Below, piece after piece: positions 44,388 to 57,299 of a DNA stretch of 64,000 nt (the stretch's first letter is position 1; every line of letters begins with the position of its first letter). The notes beneath the pieces were generated by a model. That model saw only the letters and a list, made by a program, of their open reading frames with translations, was not told the origin of the DNA and ran no database searches. The stretch is taken from contig CM026556.1 of assembly GCA_015143295.1 (NCBI GenBank), positions 20,398,547 to 20,462,546 on the forward strand, in the 5' to 3' direction. This stretch comes from Tetracentron sinense (lineage: Eukaryota; Streptophyta; Magnoliopsida; Trochodendrales; Trochodendraceae). A program made the translations under genes and the position numbers.

Positions 44388-46265
44388 TGTAGAGCCCCGA
44401 AATTTCATTTCACTAAGAATGAATAGTGTGTGAATAGTGCGCAAGTGTGGTTTTGTACACTTATGAGTCTTATGTTAATATATGTGTTTGGAATTATGGC
44501 GTATATGTTCCAATGGGTCTATATGTCCTTAGGGAATGTGTTGAAAAGCATAAAAGAGTGTTGGAAGTGCATTGGGGAAGATTCGAGTGGTGTGAACAAG
44601 GTTTTTCAGCAAAACAGGGGTCGACTGATCGCTCGGTCATTACCTGCGATCGATCGGTCAACTACCAATCGCTCGATAGCTGTCGCACGGTCAACTTTTT
44701 TGTATGGGAAAAAATTTCAGAGAGTGTGTTTTTGACCGATCTCTCGGTCATAACACCGATCGACCGGTAAGCCACCGATCGCTCGGTCCATACCACCGAT
44801 CGATCGGTCATACGCAGATTTTCTTCATTAAGGGTATTTAAGACTTTAACCATCACCCTTTGCCTATAAAAGGGCTGGGTTCGTGCCTTAGGGTTTCACA
44901 AACCCTTTGTGCATTGTTTTTGAGGGATTTGAAGAGGAGAAGGAGGAGAGGACCTTGGTGATCGTTCAAGCTTGTGGAAGATCAAGTTCTTCCTTTCCAT
45001 TTGGTGTTTTCCAACCAAGAACTCACTGTTCTTGCTTGTTCCAACCATTGGGAGTCAAACTCATTGATTTCTCTAAGGTAGATACACTCTACTACAATCT
45101 TGCAATCCTACTAGTTACTAATTATGATTCTTCTTATCTATGCCCTATCTATATGTATTGGATTTATGTATGAAAAGGTGTGATTATATACTTGGATGAA
45201 GGTTACTATTATGATGCACTCTAAGTGTTTGATAAAATACCTCTAAGGGATTCTATGCTTAAATACGATGATTTCTCTTATTAAGTGCATATGCTCGCAT
45301 GTCTCGCATAAACCGATGGTTTCCATGGATTTCTCAAAGTACAAACAAGGATTTTTCACCAAAAAGACGAATAATGAATGATTCTAAGTAACTCTATGAT
45401 TTCTCTAAGATCGTTTCACAAGCTCTAAGGATCATACCATGCTCACAAGGAAACTCTATGATAATGCTCTAAGATCGTCTCACAAGCTCCACGGATCACA
45501 ATGAAATGCTCTAAGATCTCTAAGGTTATGCTCTATGGAAATGCTCTACGGTATTGCTCTATGCTCTATGTCTCTACGGATCATAATGACTCTAAGTAAC
45601 TCCATGAACTCACAAGAACTCATAAGGCTATGATTATCGATTGACTCACACGGTTACAGTTTTGGTTTCGAATATTATCTCACTTACGTTTTCACGGTTT
45701 CCATGCTTTAAGGAATTTACGGATTTCATTCTCCATGTCTTGTATGCTCCATGCCTAACCGCTTTATTGTTATTAGTTTGTATACACTGAGTATTCCATG
45801 CTCAGTCGATATTGTTATGATCGGCAGGTGCTCGGGTTCCATTCGATTTGTGTGGCGAAGAACCTTGGGTCGAGGAAGAGTACCGTGACCCGGAGCCTTC
45901 CATGGATCACTATCATGACGATGGTGCTTTAGATAGGAGTCGTGACTTCGATTTCTGTTGATCGATCGACTTAGAACTTGTGTCATTTTGTTATGTGAGT
46001 GTGGGGTTTGTCCACTCCACTTTTGGGTTTCTCACACATGTATACTTGTTGGTTCTTACTTGAGCCAAGTTATAGGAGTATTCATTTTGCTTCCGTTATG
46101 TTTAGTATTTTATTTTCCGCTGTGCATTGTATTTCGTTTCCGCTATGTATATTCAGGTACTCTGACAGGTTTCCACGTGTGCCTTATGTATCATACTGGA
46201 GGTATGATATGGCGGTCACGAGTCAAAGTACCCTTAACTCCTAGGGGGTATTTTGGGTCGCGACA
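44388..46265 (+). mobile_element. Solo LTR J in element C
   Basis: It is 1878 bp, starts TGTAGAGCCCC and ends GGGTCGCGACA, with CATAG at 44383-44387 and 46266-46270. It is nearly identical to H minus I. It has a CCGATCGATCGGT array (44620-44820), a TATA box (TATAAAA, 44865-44871), a possible splice donor TAAG|GTAGATAC (45077/45078), CTCTAAGATCGT-type repeats (about 45405-45580), and the leader hairpin (45787-45805). Confidence 0.9.
45827..45961 (+). other. Short acidic LTR frame in J without a start codon
   Basis: The frame reads GARVPFDLCGEEPWVEEEY, then RDPEPSMDHYHDDGAL, and ends DFDFC before TGA at 45959. It matches the core of the other LTR frames. But the usual ATGTCGGCAGGT is ATGATCGGCAGGT, which puts a TGA in frame just upstream. 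If it is translated here, it must be joined by splicing at GGCAG|GT. Confidence 0.35.
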
Positions 46266-46299
46266 CATAGAGATTATAAAGAACAAAATTACATAAACA

Positions 46300-47485
46300 T
46301 CACTCAAACAAATTAGGATATTTTTCCTTCACTTCCGCTTCGCGCTCCCATGTAGCTTCTTCTCGTGAATGGTGTTGCCATCGAACAAGAAGCAAGGGGA
46401 TGACCTTATTGCGCAAGACTTGATCCCTACGGTCCAAAATTTGAACTGGCTCTTCCACCAAAGTGAGATCCTCTCGGACTTCTAGCGTATCAAGGTCGAT
46501 CACATGAGAAGGATCCGGAATATATTTCCGAAGCATAGATACATGGAATACGTTGTGAACCGCCGCCATGTGAGTGGGTAGAGCAACCTGGTATGCAACT
46601 TCACCAATTCGGGTGATAATTTCAAATGGACCAACATACCTCGGGCTGAGCTTTCCTCTTTTGCCAAACCTCATAACACCCTTTGTCGGTGAAACCTTCA
46701 CAAATACCATATCGCCAATACGGAACTCAAGATCTCGTCTACGGGTGTCGGCATAGCTCTTTTGCCTGTCCTGAGCCGTCTTTAATCTCTCTCTGATGAT
46801 CTTGACTTTATTCGTAGTTTGTTCATTCAATTCCGGGCCCAATATCTTTCTCTCTCCAACTTCATCCCAGTATAGGGGAGATCTACAACTTCGACCATAC
46901 AAGGCCTCAAAAGGAGCCATTTGGATGCTCGCCTGATAGCTGTTATTGTAGGCGAATTCCACCAATGGCAAGTGATCCTCCCAACTGCCTTTGAAGTCCA
47001 ACATGCAATCTCGGAGCATGTCCTCTATAACCTGGTTCACCCTCTCGGTCTGTCCATCTGTCTGAGGATGAAAGGCGGTGCTAAAGTCCAAACGGGAACC
47101 CATAGCGCTCTGAAAGCTTTTCCAGAACCTGGAAGTGAATCTTGGATCCCTGTCTGACACGATACTGACTGGCACCCCGTGCAACCGAACCACTTCTTTG
47201 AGGTATAATTCTGCAAGTTGGTTCGAGTTGAACGTAGTCCGATAAGGCAAGAAATGGGCGGATTTTGTCAAACGATCAACCACTACCCATATTGCATCCG
47301 ATTTCTTTGTCGTTTTTGGCAACCCAGTGATGAAATCCATGGAGATGTTCTCCCATTTCCACTCGGGAATAGGGAGGGATTGTAAAAGACCTGCTGGCCT
47401 CATATGCTCGGCCTTCACTTGTTGGCATACCAAGCATCTTGACACATACTCGGCAACTTCCCTCTTCATATTCCGCCACCAAAAT
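46300..47485 (-). CDS. pol: Element C pol, last part: integrase and chromodomain-like tail
   Basis: This open stretch of about 390 codons carries the CLVCQQVK end of the zinc-binding region, [18 protein letters not shown] and TERVNQ of the integrase core, the [19 protein letters not shown] region and a short chromodomain-like end ([16 protein letters not shown]) closing at 46300. It is intact in itself but cut from the rest of pol by element B. It cannot be expressed alone in a useful form. The other part is at 57300-59444. Confidence 0.85.
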
Positions 47486-49884
47486 TGTAGAGACCCGAAT
47501 CTTTTTCATGTTTTTAGTGCATTGCATTAAGGGTATTTTAGTCTTTATAAGGTGTTAAAGTGTGTATATTTATATCTAATTATGGTGATGTAAACTAGGC
47601 TTAATCAACTTGTAACGGATGGATGCAATAACACACCCTAAACTTTAGGAAGCTCTAGTTTTAGCACCGTTTATTGGAATTGTGTGATTCTTGAACCATT
47701 AGAAAGGTGTTGGAACCCTCTTTGAGGTTCATGTTTAGTGTTTTTCCTCATTTTGAGTTTAAGTCAAGTCAATAGTGAGTTTTGTCTAATGGAATTACAG
47801 ATCAGTCAACTTTGGGGACAATTTAGTCTATTAATTAAGTGGAATTTAGAAATTCTAAAATGCCAGAAATGTTCTTTTTTCGAAAGACGAATCCAACGCA
47901 AGTTGAATCGTCAAAATACGACGAACGAGTAAAAAGTTATGGCCAAAACAGTAAAGGGAGTCAAAACCTACAGGAACCGATCGCTCGGTCAGAAGTAGCG
48001 ATCGATCGGTCCAAAACCGATCGATCGGTATCTATCGACTGGTCCAAAATTTTGTATGGGGAAATTTTCCAGAGAGTGTGTTTTTGACCGATCGCCCGGT
48101 CATAAACACCGATCGATCGGTAGGCAACCGATCGCTCGGTCATAACCACCGATCGCTCGGTCTTTCGTGATTTTTACAGAATTTTTAGTAAGGGCTTTTT
48201 GGTCTTTTTGTTCTCAGACCTTGAGGCTATAAATAGGGGGTCCTACTCGAAATATTAAAATACTCCACCTAGTTTTAACCTAATTTGGCAAAAAGGGGGA
48301 GAAACCCTAGGGTTTTGAGAGAGGGTTTTCTTGGAGGAAGAGGAGATTGATAGGAGATTGCAAGAAAAGTTTGGGAAGCTTCTCCAAATCGTCTCGGGAG
48401 CGTTTTGAATCCAAGGAAGGGATTCCTAAGGTCGATATACTATCCTAATCAACTTTATTTTAAGGTTTCGTGAATGTTAAGATGCTAGGAATGGTAGAAA
48501 TAGATGTTTGATGCATTTTCCCTAATTTTCTAAGAAACAAGCTAATTATGGATGGATATGTGGATTGGAAATGTGGATTAAATATGGATAGAATGTATGG
48601 AGGATGAGATTAATTTGTGGATGTGGATGAATAAATGGATTGTATGGATGGAATTATGATTTGATGAATGCATGAAAAGATAGAGAAACAATGGATTCAT
48701 ATTATGTGTACTCAAGGTGTTTGTGAAAATGTCTGTGAGAATAAATGCTATGATACTTTTATGAAATGGTGGTAAATGGATTATAAATGATGTTAAGAAT
48801 TATGATAAGAAATATATATGTGATTGTTTCTTAAGTATACTTAATTTCTTGCATGGGAATTGATAGTCGGGAAGGTAGGAACTTAGAGGAACATCTCTCA
48901 AACCGGGAATTCTCTAACTATTTGGTATGGGACAATATAGTGGAGTTTCCATGGTGGGAGATCGGAATCTAAGCAATTACCAACTCGAATGTTAATTTCG
49001 ACACTTAAGCACATATGCACGTGTATGTTAAGATAAGAGTCTCACAAGTCACACATGTGGACCACAAGCATGAGCATGGCATACGTATGACATTCTGAAT
49101 AAGCATAAGCATGGCATGGTCCGTATCCGCCAAGAACGGCATGTCAATTACATTTGATTCATAGGCATGGTCCGTATCCGCCAAGAACGGCATGTCACAT
49201 CATTGTATGATCTGAATAAGTGCATAAGCATAAGCATCTCACAAGCACGTGGTCTCATAAGCATAAGCAACTCATAAGTGTATTGTCTTCCAAGTCTAAG
49301 ATTCTCACAAGTACACGAGTCAAGGTGATGATATGATGTATATGCGCACACGTTCTTCCGCACTCTGATTATGTTATTATGCTATTGGATATGTTTCTGA
49401 CTAAGTGCAGGTATATTATTATTGTTGATTGGATTTTATATACATTGAGTACCTTTGTACTCAGCTGGATTTTGTCTTGGCAGGTATAGAGCAGGAGTAC
49501 ACGGCGGAGCCGTGGGTTGAGGAGACTTACCTCGAGGAAGGAGGTGAAGGTGAGCCTTCTGAGGAGGGAGCCGGAGACTTGGGCGGCTACACCTCTTAGT
49601 TTACATTTCTTTTCATTGAGAGAGTTTTGTAATTGACTTTTAGAGGATGTTGCTCAGTATACTTTTATGGTTGTGTATCAGACTCTTTGGTTTAGAGTGA
49701 GTTGTATTTGTTGACTATAGACTCGTGTTATTTAGTTGGTTTGGGTTATATATATCGGAATTTTATTACTCTCATTTTTGAAGACTCGTGTAGTAGCCTT
49801 GTATGCATGGTTTTAAGCAGGTTTAAGTGAATGTGACGATCCCAAAGTCCTATTTTAGCCTTGTGGGATTTTGGGGTCGTTACA
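47486..49884 (+). mobile_element. Element B 5' LTR
   Basis: It starts TGTAGAGACCCGAAT and ends GGGGTCGTTACA. It holds the conserved box (47883-47944), palindrome array and TATA box, an ATG-free leader, a possible splice donor TAAG|GTCGATAT (48430/48431), a twice-repeated GGTCCGTATCCGCCAAGAAC unit (about 49108-49192), and a leader hairpin of different sequence but the same shape (49446-49463). A short acidic frame follows (49483-49599) reading EPWVEETYLEEGG and ending GGYTS. It has no ATG and is preceded by CTTGGCAG|GT. Confidence 0.95.
47975..48234 (+). promoter_or_regulatory. B promoter: CCGATCGATCGGT array and TATA box
   Basis: About eight CCGATCGATCGGT/CCGATCGCTCGGTC-type palindromes (47975-48162) flank the spacer AATTTTGTATGGGGAAATTT. 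TATAAAT lies at 48228-48234. The 3' LTR copy is at about 55365-55560, where the TATA position reads CAACAAATAG and looks mutated. Confidence 0.6.
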
Positions 49885-49888
49885 GAGG

Positions 49889-49900
49889 TGGTATCAGAGC
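49889..49900 (+). other. Primer binding site of B (tRNA-iMet)
   Basis: TGGTATCAGAGC starts four bases after the LTR. The leader from here to 50185 is non-coding. It contains two copies of CTCAAGGCATTAGG...CTTTGGGCTAAG and ends CTTCTTCTTCTCAG at 50175, a good splice acceptor ten bases before the gag ATG. Confidence 0.9.
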
Positions 49901-50185
49901 TCAAGGCATTAGGTTCCCTTGGGCTAAGTTGTCCTCTCAGTAGGAGTTATGTTTATGTCACTCCGGGTTTGATACCAGAGGATATCAATCAGTGCTCAAG
50001 GCATTAGGGTCCTTTGGGCTAAGGTATTAAGTATAGGATATGGGAAGATGTTACCTTAGGGAAGCAACATCAAGTTCAGGACTTTAAAATTGTTGAGGAT
50101 TGAGTTTTGGTTTAAGTGTAGACTCAGGAATTTTATGTGGGGGTGTTCCTAAATAAGTTGTCTTCTTCTTCTCAGGCTTATAGAT

Positions 50186-51375
50186 ATGAGGAGAGGCGGA
50201 AGAAATAATAGGAATGGAGGAGGTAGTGTGACTGATGGGGATACTACAGACGGTACCCCCCAGGCGAATATGGGTCGGGCCATGGAAGCTATTGCAGCAG
50301 CCATGGAGAGGCAGGCTGAAATTATGGCTCAGCAAACTGCATTACTAGCGGCAGGTCAAGCTAGGCAAGAGAGACAGATTGATGTTCACCCACCCCGTCA
50401 CAACGGAGTGGAAGCTTTTAGGAGAATGAGTCCTCCAGCCTTCTATGGTAGTACGGATCCCTCAGTTGCCGAGTTATGGATCATGCAACTAGAGAAGATT
50501 TTCACCGTGCTTGAGGCTACCGATGAGCAGAGGGTGAAATGGGCCTCATTCGTCATGGAAGGTGAAGCGGAGCATTGGTGGAGAGCAGCATCTAGGCAGA
50601 GGAATGAGGTGCGAGCCGGACAAGAGTGGACATGGGGAGAGTTCCTCGACATCTTCTACGAGAGATACTTCCCGGTGTTTGTGAGAGATCAGAAGGAGAT
50701 TGAATTCTCTACCTTGGAGCAAGGGAGGATGTCAGTGGCCGAGTATGAGGCCAAGTTTGTAGAGCTTTCTAGGTTCGCTCCTCACTTGATTGCTACGGAG
50801 AGAATGAAAGCAAAGAGGTTTGAGCGAGGTTTGAAGGATTTTATTCGGGAGAAAGTTTCGATACTTCAGCTCGAGACATGTAGGGAGGTGTATCGGCGTG
50901 CTCTGATAGCTGAGAAGAATTCACAGGAATTGTTGAAGAAGAGGGAGAAGTTGCAAGCAGGTAGGTTTGGTCCTCAGGACAAGAGGCCAAGGGTGTCGGG
51001 TCCTATGCCGATTGCTAGGCCTACCCCTTATCAGAGGCCGACTCAGGTAGCCCCACGAGCAGCTCAGGTGGCTCCGCCTACTACTGGCATTCAGCTGTTT
51101 GATGCATGCCGCCAGTGCGGAAAGACACAGAGTAGGAGAGTGTAGGGCAATTACAGGAGGCTGTTTTCATTGTGGAGATGTTTCACACCGGATCCGAGAT
51201 TGCCCACTCCGCTTTCAGCTGACTCAGCCACAGGGAGTCAGGCCCCCAGGTAGGCAGTCCACACAGCAGAGGCCACCACAGGGTCCTAGACCTCAACAGC
51301 CTCACCAGCCAGCTCAGGGTCGAGTGTTTGCTACCTCGAAGCGGGATGCACAGGCGTCCGACGATGTTGTGCAGG
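50186..51375 (+). pseudogene. gag: Element B gag with one frameshift
   Basis: The ATG is followed by RRGGRNNRNGG. The gag domain has LWIMQLEKIF, FYERYFPVF and EYEAKFVELSRF. A proline-rich linker follows, then CRQCGK, where the frame shifts at about 51120. The other frame carries GECRAITGGC and the zinc knuckle CFHCGDVSHRIRDC, and ends ASDDVVQG at 51375. Reading the first frame gives a stop at 51143, so Gag would lose its zinc knuckle. The frameshift lies at a run of purines and is more likely a mutation than a programmed site, as A and C do not share it. Confidence 0.85.
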
Positions 51376-51510
51376 GTACGTTTAATTGTGCTTTAGTCAA
51401 TTAAAATATTTTTCTGATGCTATGTGTGTGATATTAAATGTTATGTGGTAAGATGTAAGATGCATGTATGTATTCATGATTTGACAAATTAGCTTTGTGT
51501 ATTAATTCAG
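51376..51510 (+). other. Candidate gag-pol intron in B, 135 bp
   Basis: It starts GTACGTTTAA and ends ATTAATTCAG, with stops in all useful frames. It is placed at the same codon (the glycine of VVQG) as in A and C. Splicing leaves protease in phase with the zinc-knuckle frame of gag. Unspliced RNA would end Gag nine residues later. Confidence 0.65.
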
Positions 51511-54500
51511 GCTCATTGTTGATAAATGATTTCCTCGCTCATGTTTTGATCGATACTGGTTCCACTCACTCCTTCCTCACACCTAGTTTTGCACGAGAGT
51601 TTCCGATGGAGCCAAGTCTGTTAGATCGTGAATTGTCTATCGCTACTCCTGTTGGTACTTCAGTTATTACTGATAAGGTCTATCGAGCTTGTGATATTCG
51701 AGTAGGCCAGAGAGAGATGCCAGCTGATCTGATTGTCCTTGAGTTCCAAGACTTTGACGTCATTTTAGGCATGGATTGGCTTTCCAAATACCATGGGCAT
51801 GTTGACTGTTTTAGGAAGGTAGTCAACTTTAGACCAATCAGTGAGCCTTCTTTTCGTTTCCAAGGGTTGAAGAAGAAGGACTTAGCTCGTTTCGCGGCAT
51901 TGAGTCTTACTACCTCGGAAGCACCAGATTCCTCAAGTATTCCAGTTGTAGAGGAATTTATGGATGTATTTCCTAAAGACTTACCGGGTTTGCCACCGGA
52001 TAGAGAAGTAGAGTTTGCAATTGAGTTGGCTCCGGGTACAACACCCATCTCTAAAGCGCCATATAGGATGGCTCCAGCAGAGTTGAAAGAGCTTAAGGAG
52101 CAGATTGACGAACTGCTTGGTCTTGGATTTATCCGCCCAAGTGTATCACCTTGGGGAGCTCCTGTTTTGTTTGTAAAGAAGAAGGATGGTTCGATGAGGA
52201 TGTGCATCAACTATCGGCAACTGAACAAGGTCACTATCAAGAACAAATATCCTTTGCCCAGGATCGACGACTTGTTTGATCAGTTGCAAGGAGCTAAGTA
52301 TTTCTCCAAGATCGACTTAAGGTTAGGCTACCATCAACTGAAGATAAAGGTGGAAGATGTGCCTAAGTCTGCTTTCAGGACCAGATATGGGCATTTTGAA
52401 TTCTTAGTCATGCCGTTCGGTTTGACAAATGCTCCGGCAGCATTCATGGATCTCATGAACAGGATCTTCAAGCCGACTCTGGACCACTTTGTGATCGTGT
52501 TTGTGGATGACATTTTAGTGTACTCCAGGACACAGAAGGAGCATGAGATGCATCTCAGGATCACCCTGAAGACACTCCGTGAGCATAAGCTATATGCTAA
52601 GCTTAGCAAGTGCGAGTTTTGGCTAGAAAAGGTAGCATTTCTAGGCCATGTGGTGTCAAAAGAGGGGATTTCAGTTGACCCTGCTAAGATAGAAGCAGTG
52701 GAAGGATGGGGTAGGCCAAAGAGTGTTACGGAAGTTCGAAGTTTCTTGGGCCTAGCTGGATATTATTGAAGATTTGTAGAAGGATTTTCCAGTTTGGCAG
52801 CTCCGCTTACTCATCTAACTCGAAAGAACGCTAGATTCGAGTGGAATAAGAAATGTGAGAAGAGTTTTCTTGAGTTGAAGAAGCATCTCACCACCGCTCC
52901 GATCTTGACTGTTCTATCGGGTAGTGAAGATTTTATGGTGTATAGTGATGCCTCACTTGTTGGGTTAGGTTGTGTTCTTATGCAACACGGGAAGGTGATT
53001 GCCTATGCTTCTCGGCAGTTGAAAGACCACGAGAAGAACTATCCTACCCATGATTTGGAGTTAGCAGCCTTGGTTTTTACTCTTAAGATCTGGAGACACT
53101 ACTTGTACGGTGCACAGTTTGAAGTTTTCACCGACCACAAAAGCCTAATGTTTTTATTCTCGCAGAAAGAGCTGAATTTGAGGCAACGCCGTTGGGTGGA
53201 ATTCCTCAAGGATTATGATTGTTCTATGCAGTACCACCCGGGGAAAGCGAATGTAGTGGCAGATGCTCTAAGTAGGAGACCTACTGGGTTCTTGGCACAC
53301 TTGATGGTCCAAGAATGGAAGTTACTAGAAGAGGCGTCTAGCCTTGATGCAGGTTTCAGTGTGGGAGCTTCTGGAGCCTTGTTGGCTAACATTATGGTCA
53401 GGCCAACCTTATTGAACAGGATTAAAGATCTGCAGTGGAATGATGGAGAACTGCACGCTGCCATGAATAAGTCACTAAGCAGCGGGTTTGAGGATTTCTC
53501 TTGGAGAGATGGTGGAGTTTGTTTCAAGGGTAGACTTTGTGTTCCGGATGATGAGGATTTAAGAAGGGAGATTCAGGATGAAGCACACAAGTCTAAGTAC
53601 ACCGTGCATCCGGGAGGTACTAAGATGTACCAGAACCTTAAGAAGTATTTCTGGTGGAAAGGTATGAAGAAAGATGTGGCTACCTTTGTATCCAAGTGTT
53701 TGGTGTGTCAGCAGGTGAAGGCCGAACACAGGAGGCCGACAGGACTTCTTCAGTCTCTTCCTATTCCTGAGTGGAAGTGGGAAAATATCTCCATGGATTT
53801 TGTTGTTGGTTTGCCAAAGACGGCCAAGAACTTTGATGCCATTTGGGTTGTGGTTGACCGATTGACTAAATCAGCTCATTTTCTTCCATATCGGACCACT
53901 TTCAACTCCAATCAATTGGCTAATCTCTATATCAAGGAGATAGTTCGTTTGCATGGAGTGCCAGTTAGTATTGTTTCCGATCGAGATCCGAGATTTACAT
54001 CCAGATTCTGGAAGAGTTTTCAGCAGGCCATGGGTTCCCATTTGGATTTTAGTACGGCATTTCATCCGCAGACAGATGGGCAAACTGAAAGAGTGAACCA
54101 GATCATAGAGGACATGCTACGAGCTTGCATGTTAGACTTTCAGGGTAGTTGGGTTGATCACTTGCCGTTGGTTGAGTTTGCCTACAACAACAGCTATCAA
54201 GCTAGCATTCAGATGGCACCGTTTGAGGCACTTTATGGGAGGAGTTGTCGTTCACCTTTGTGTTGGGATGAAGTTGGTGAGAGGAAGCTTTTGGGTCCCG
54301 AGCTCGTTGGTCAGAGTGTGGATAGAGTTCAGTTGATCAGGGAGAGGTTGAAAGCAGCTCAGAGTAGACAGAAGAGCTATGCCGATACTCGGAGGAGAGA
54401 TCTTGAGTTCCAAGTCGGAGATTTTGTATTTGTAAAGATCTCACCTACGAAGGGGGTGATGAGATTTGGCAAGCGAGGCAAGCTCAGTCCGAGATATGTG

Positions 54501-54833
54501 GGTCCTTTTGAGATCATCACCCGAGTCGGGGAAGTTGCTTATCGGGTCGCCTTACCACCTCACATGGAAGGTGTGCATAATGTCTTTCACATCTCTATGT
54601 TGAGGAAGTACATTGCTGATCCTTCACATGTCATTCATTTGGAACCGTTGGAAATTCGGGAAGATTTGACTCTAGTAGAGCAACCGGCTCGAATTTTAGA
54701 CCGGAAAGAGCAAGTTTTGCGTTCAAAGGTCATTCCTCTTGTGCTCTTGCAATGGGAGCATCACTCTAGAGAAGAGGCTACTTGGGAGAGAGAAGCCGAA
54801 GTCCGCGAAAAGTACCCACATTTATTCACCTAA
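51511..54833 (+). pseudogene. pol: Element B pol, complete but for one TGA
   Basis: The polyprotein has, in order, protease ([11 protein letters not shown]), RT ([26 protein letters not shown] at 52500-52511), RNase H ([24 protein letters not shown]), integrase ([43 protein letters not shown]) and a chromodomain-like tail ([15 protein letters not shown]), ending in TAA after KYPHLFT. A single TGA at 52767 follows GLAGYY where A and C have arginine. This is a likely CGA to TGA transition. Everything else is open over about 1100 codons, the longest pol in the window. It lacks an early ATG of its own, in line with expression as Gag-Pol. Confidence 0.9.
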
Positions 54834-54863
54834 GGTACGTAATTTCGAGGGCGAAATTCTTTT

Positions 54864-54876
54864 AAGGGGGGGAGGA
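54864..54876 (+). other. Polypurine tract of B
   Basis: AAGGGGGGGAGGA directly precedes the 3' LTR. The upstream ATTTCGAGGGCGAAATTCTT matches the region in A and D. Confidence 0.9.
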
Positions 54877-57294
54877 TGTAGAGACCCGAATCTTTTTCAT
54901 GTTTTTAGTGCATTGCATTAAGGGTATTTTAGTCTTTATAAGGTGTTAAAGAGTGTATATTTATATCTAATTACGGTGATGTAAACTAGGCTTAATCAAC
55001 TTGTAACGGATGGATGCAATAACACACCCTAAACTTTAGGAAGCTCTAGTTTTAGCACCGTTTACTGGAATTGTGTGATTCTTGAACCATTAGAAAGGTG
55101 TTGGAACCCTCTTCGAGATTCATGTTTAGTGTTTTTCCTCATTTTGAGTTTAAGTCAAGTCAATAGTGAGTTTTGTCTAATGGAATTACAGATCAGTCAA
55201 CTTTGGGGACAATTTAGTCTATTAATTAAGTGGAATTTAGAAATTCGAAAATGCCAGAAATGTTCTTTTTTCGAAAGATGAATCCAACGCAAGTTGAATC
55301 GTCAAAATCCGACGAACGAGTAAAAAGTTATGGCCAAAACAGTAAAGGGAGTCAAAACCTACAGGAACCGATAGCTCGGTCAGAAGTAGCGATCGATCGG
55401 TCCAAAACCGATCGATCGGTATCTATCGACTGGTCCAAAATTTTGTGTGGGGAAATTTTCCAGCGAGTGTGTTTTTGACCGATCGCCCGGTCATAAACAC
55501 CGATCGATCGGTAGGCAACTGATCGCTCGGCCATAACCACCGATCGCTCGGTCTTTCGTGATTTTTACAGAATTTTTAGTAAGGGCTTTTTGGTCTTTTT
55601 GTTCTCAGACCTTGAGGCAACAAATAGGGGGTCCTACTCAAAATATCAAAATACTCCACCTAGTTCTAACCTAATTTGGCAAAAAGGGGGAGAAACCCTA
55701 GGGTTTTGAGAGAGGGTTTTCTTGGAGAAAGAGGAGATTGATAGGAGATTGCAAGAAAAGTTTGGGAAGCTTCTCCAAATCGTCTCGGGAGCGTTTTGAA
55801 TCCAATGGAGGGATTCCTAAGGTCGATATACTATCCTAATCAACTTTATTTTAAGGTTTCGTGAATGTTGAGATGCTAGGAATGGTAGAAATAGATGTTT
55901 GATGCATTTTTCCTAATTTTCTAAGAAACAAGATAATTATGGATGGATATGTGCACTGGAAATGTGGATTAAATATGGATAGAATGTATGGAAGATGGGA
56001 AATGTATGGAGGATGGGATTAATTTGTGGATGTGGATGAATATATGGATTGTAAGGATGGAATTATGATTTGATGAATGCATGAAAAGGTAGAGAAACAA
56101 TGGATTCATATTATGTGTACTCAAGGTGTTTGTGAAAATGTCTGTGAGAATAAATGCTATGATACTTTTATGAAATGGTGGTAAATGGATTATAAATGAT
56201 GTTAAGAATTATGATAAGAAATATATATGTGATTGTTTCTTAAGTATACTTAATTTCTTGCATGGGAATTGATAGTCGGGAAGGTAGGAACTTAGAGGAA
56301 CATCTCTCAAACCGGGAATTCTCTAACTATTTGGTATGGGACAATATAGTGGAGTTTCCATGGTGGGAGATCGGAATCTAAGCAATTACCAACTCGAATG
56401 TTAATTTCGACACTTAAGCACATATGCACGTGTATGTTAAGATAAGAGTCTCACAAGTCACACATGTGGACCACAAGCATGAGCATGGCATACGTATGAC
56501 ATTCTGAATAAGCATAAGCATGGCATGGTCCGTATCCGCCAAGAACGGCATGTCAATTACATTTGATTCATAGGCATGGTCCGTATCCGCCAAGAACGGC
56601 ATGTCACATCATTGTATGATCTGAATAAGTGCATAAGCATAAGCATCTCACAAGCACGTGGTCTCATAAGCATAAGCAACTCATAAGTGTATTGTCTTCC
56701 AAGTCTAAGATTCTCACAAGTACACGAGTCAAGGTGATGATATGATGTATATGCGCACACGTTCTTCCGCACTCTGATTATGTTATTATGCTATTGGATA
56801 TGTTTCTGACTAAGTGCAGGTATATTATTATTGTTGATTGGATTTTATATACATTGAGTACCTTTGTACTCAGCTGGATTTTGTCTTGGCAGGTATAGAG
56901 CAGGAGTACACGGCGGAGCCGTGGGTTGAGGAGACTTACCTCGAGGAAGGAGGTGAAGGTGAGCCTTCTGAGGAGGGAGCCGGAGACTTGGGCGGCTACA
57001 CCTCTTAGTTTACATTTCTTTTCATTGAGAGAGTTTTGTAATTGACTTTTAGAGGATGTTGCTCAGTATACTTTTATGGTTGTGTATCAGACTCTTTGGT
57101 TTTAGAGTGAGTTGTATTTGTTGACTATAGACTCGTGTTATTTAGTTGGTTTGGGTTATATATATCGGAATTTTATTACTCTCATTTTTGAAGACTCGTG
57201 TAGTAGCCTTGTATGCATGGTTTTAAGCAGGTTTAAGTGAATGTGACGATCCCAAAGTCCTATTTTAGCCTTGTGGGATTTTGGGGTCGTTACA
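54877..57294 (+). mobile_element. Element B 3' LTR
   Basis: It is 2418 bp, the same features as the 5' LTR. The leader hairpin is at 56855-56872 and the short acidic frame at 56892-57008. Differences from the 5' LTR are mostly transitions, plus a small duplication near 55985-56010 (GGAAATGTATGGA). Confidence 0.95.
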
Positions 57295-57299
57295 AAAAT

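Larger units (their letters stand above)
47486..57294 (+). mobile_element. Element B: nearly intact Ty3/gypsy (Tekay-like) retrotransposon
   Basis: The LTRs are at 47486-49884 and 54877-57294. The target duplication AAAAT is at 47481-47485 and 57295-57299. Primer site, gag, gag-pol gap, pol and polypurine tract are all present in 9.8 kb. I count about eight differences between the two LTRs over their first 460 bp, so insertion is fairly recent. One frameshift in gag and one nonsense codon in pol are the only clear coding lesions. It sits in the integrase gene of C. Confidence 0.95.

Noticed and set aside
51099-51145. Programmed frameshift in B gag
   Set aside because: A and C have no shift at the equivalent place, and the site is mid-gag, before the zinc knuckle, so a mutation is simpler.
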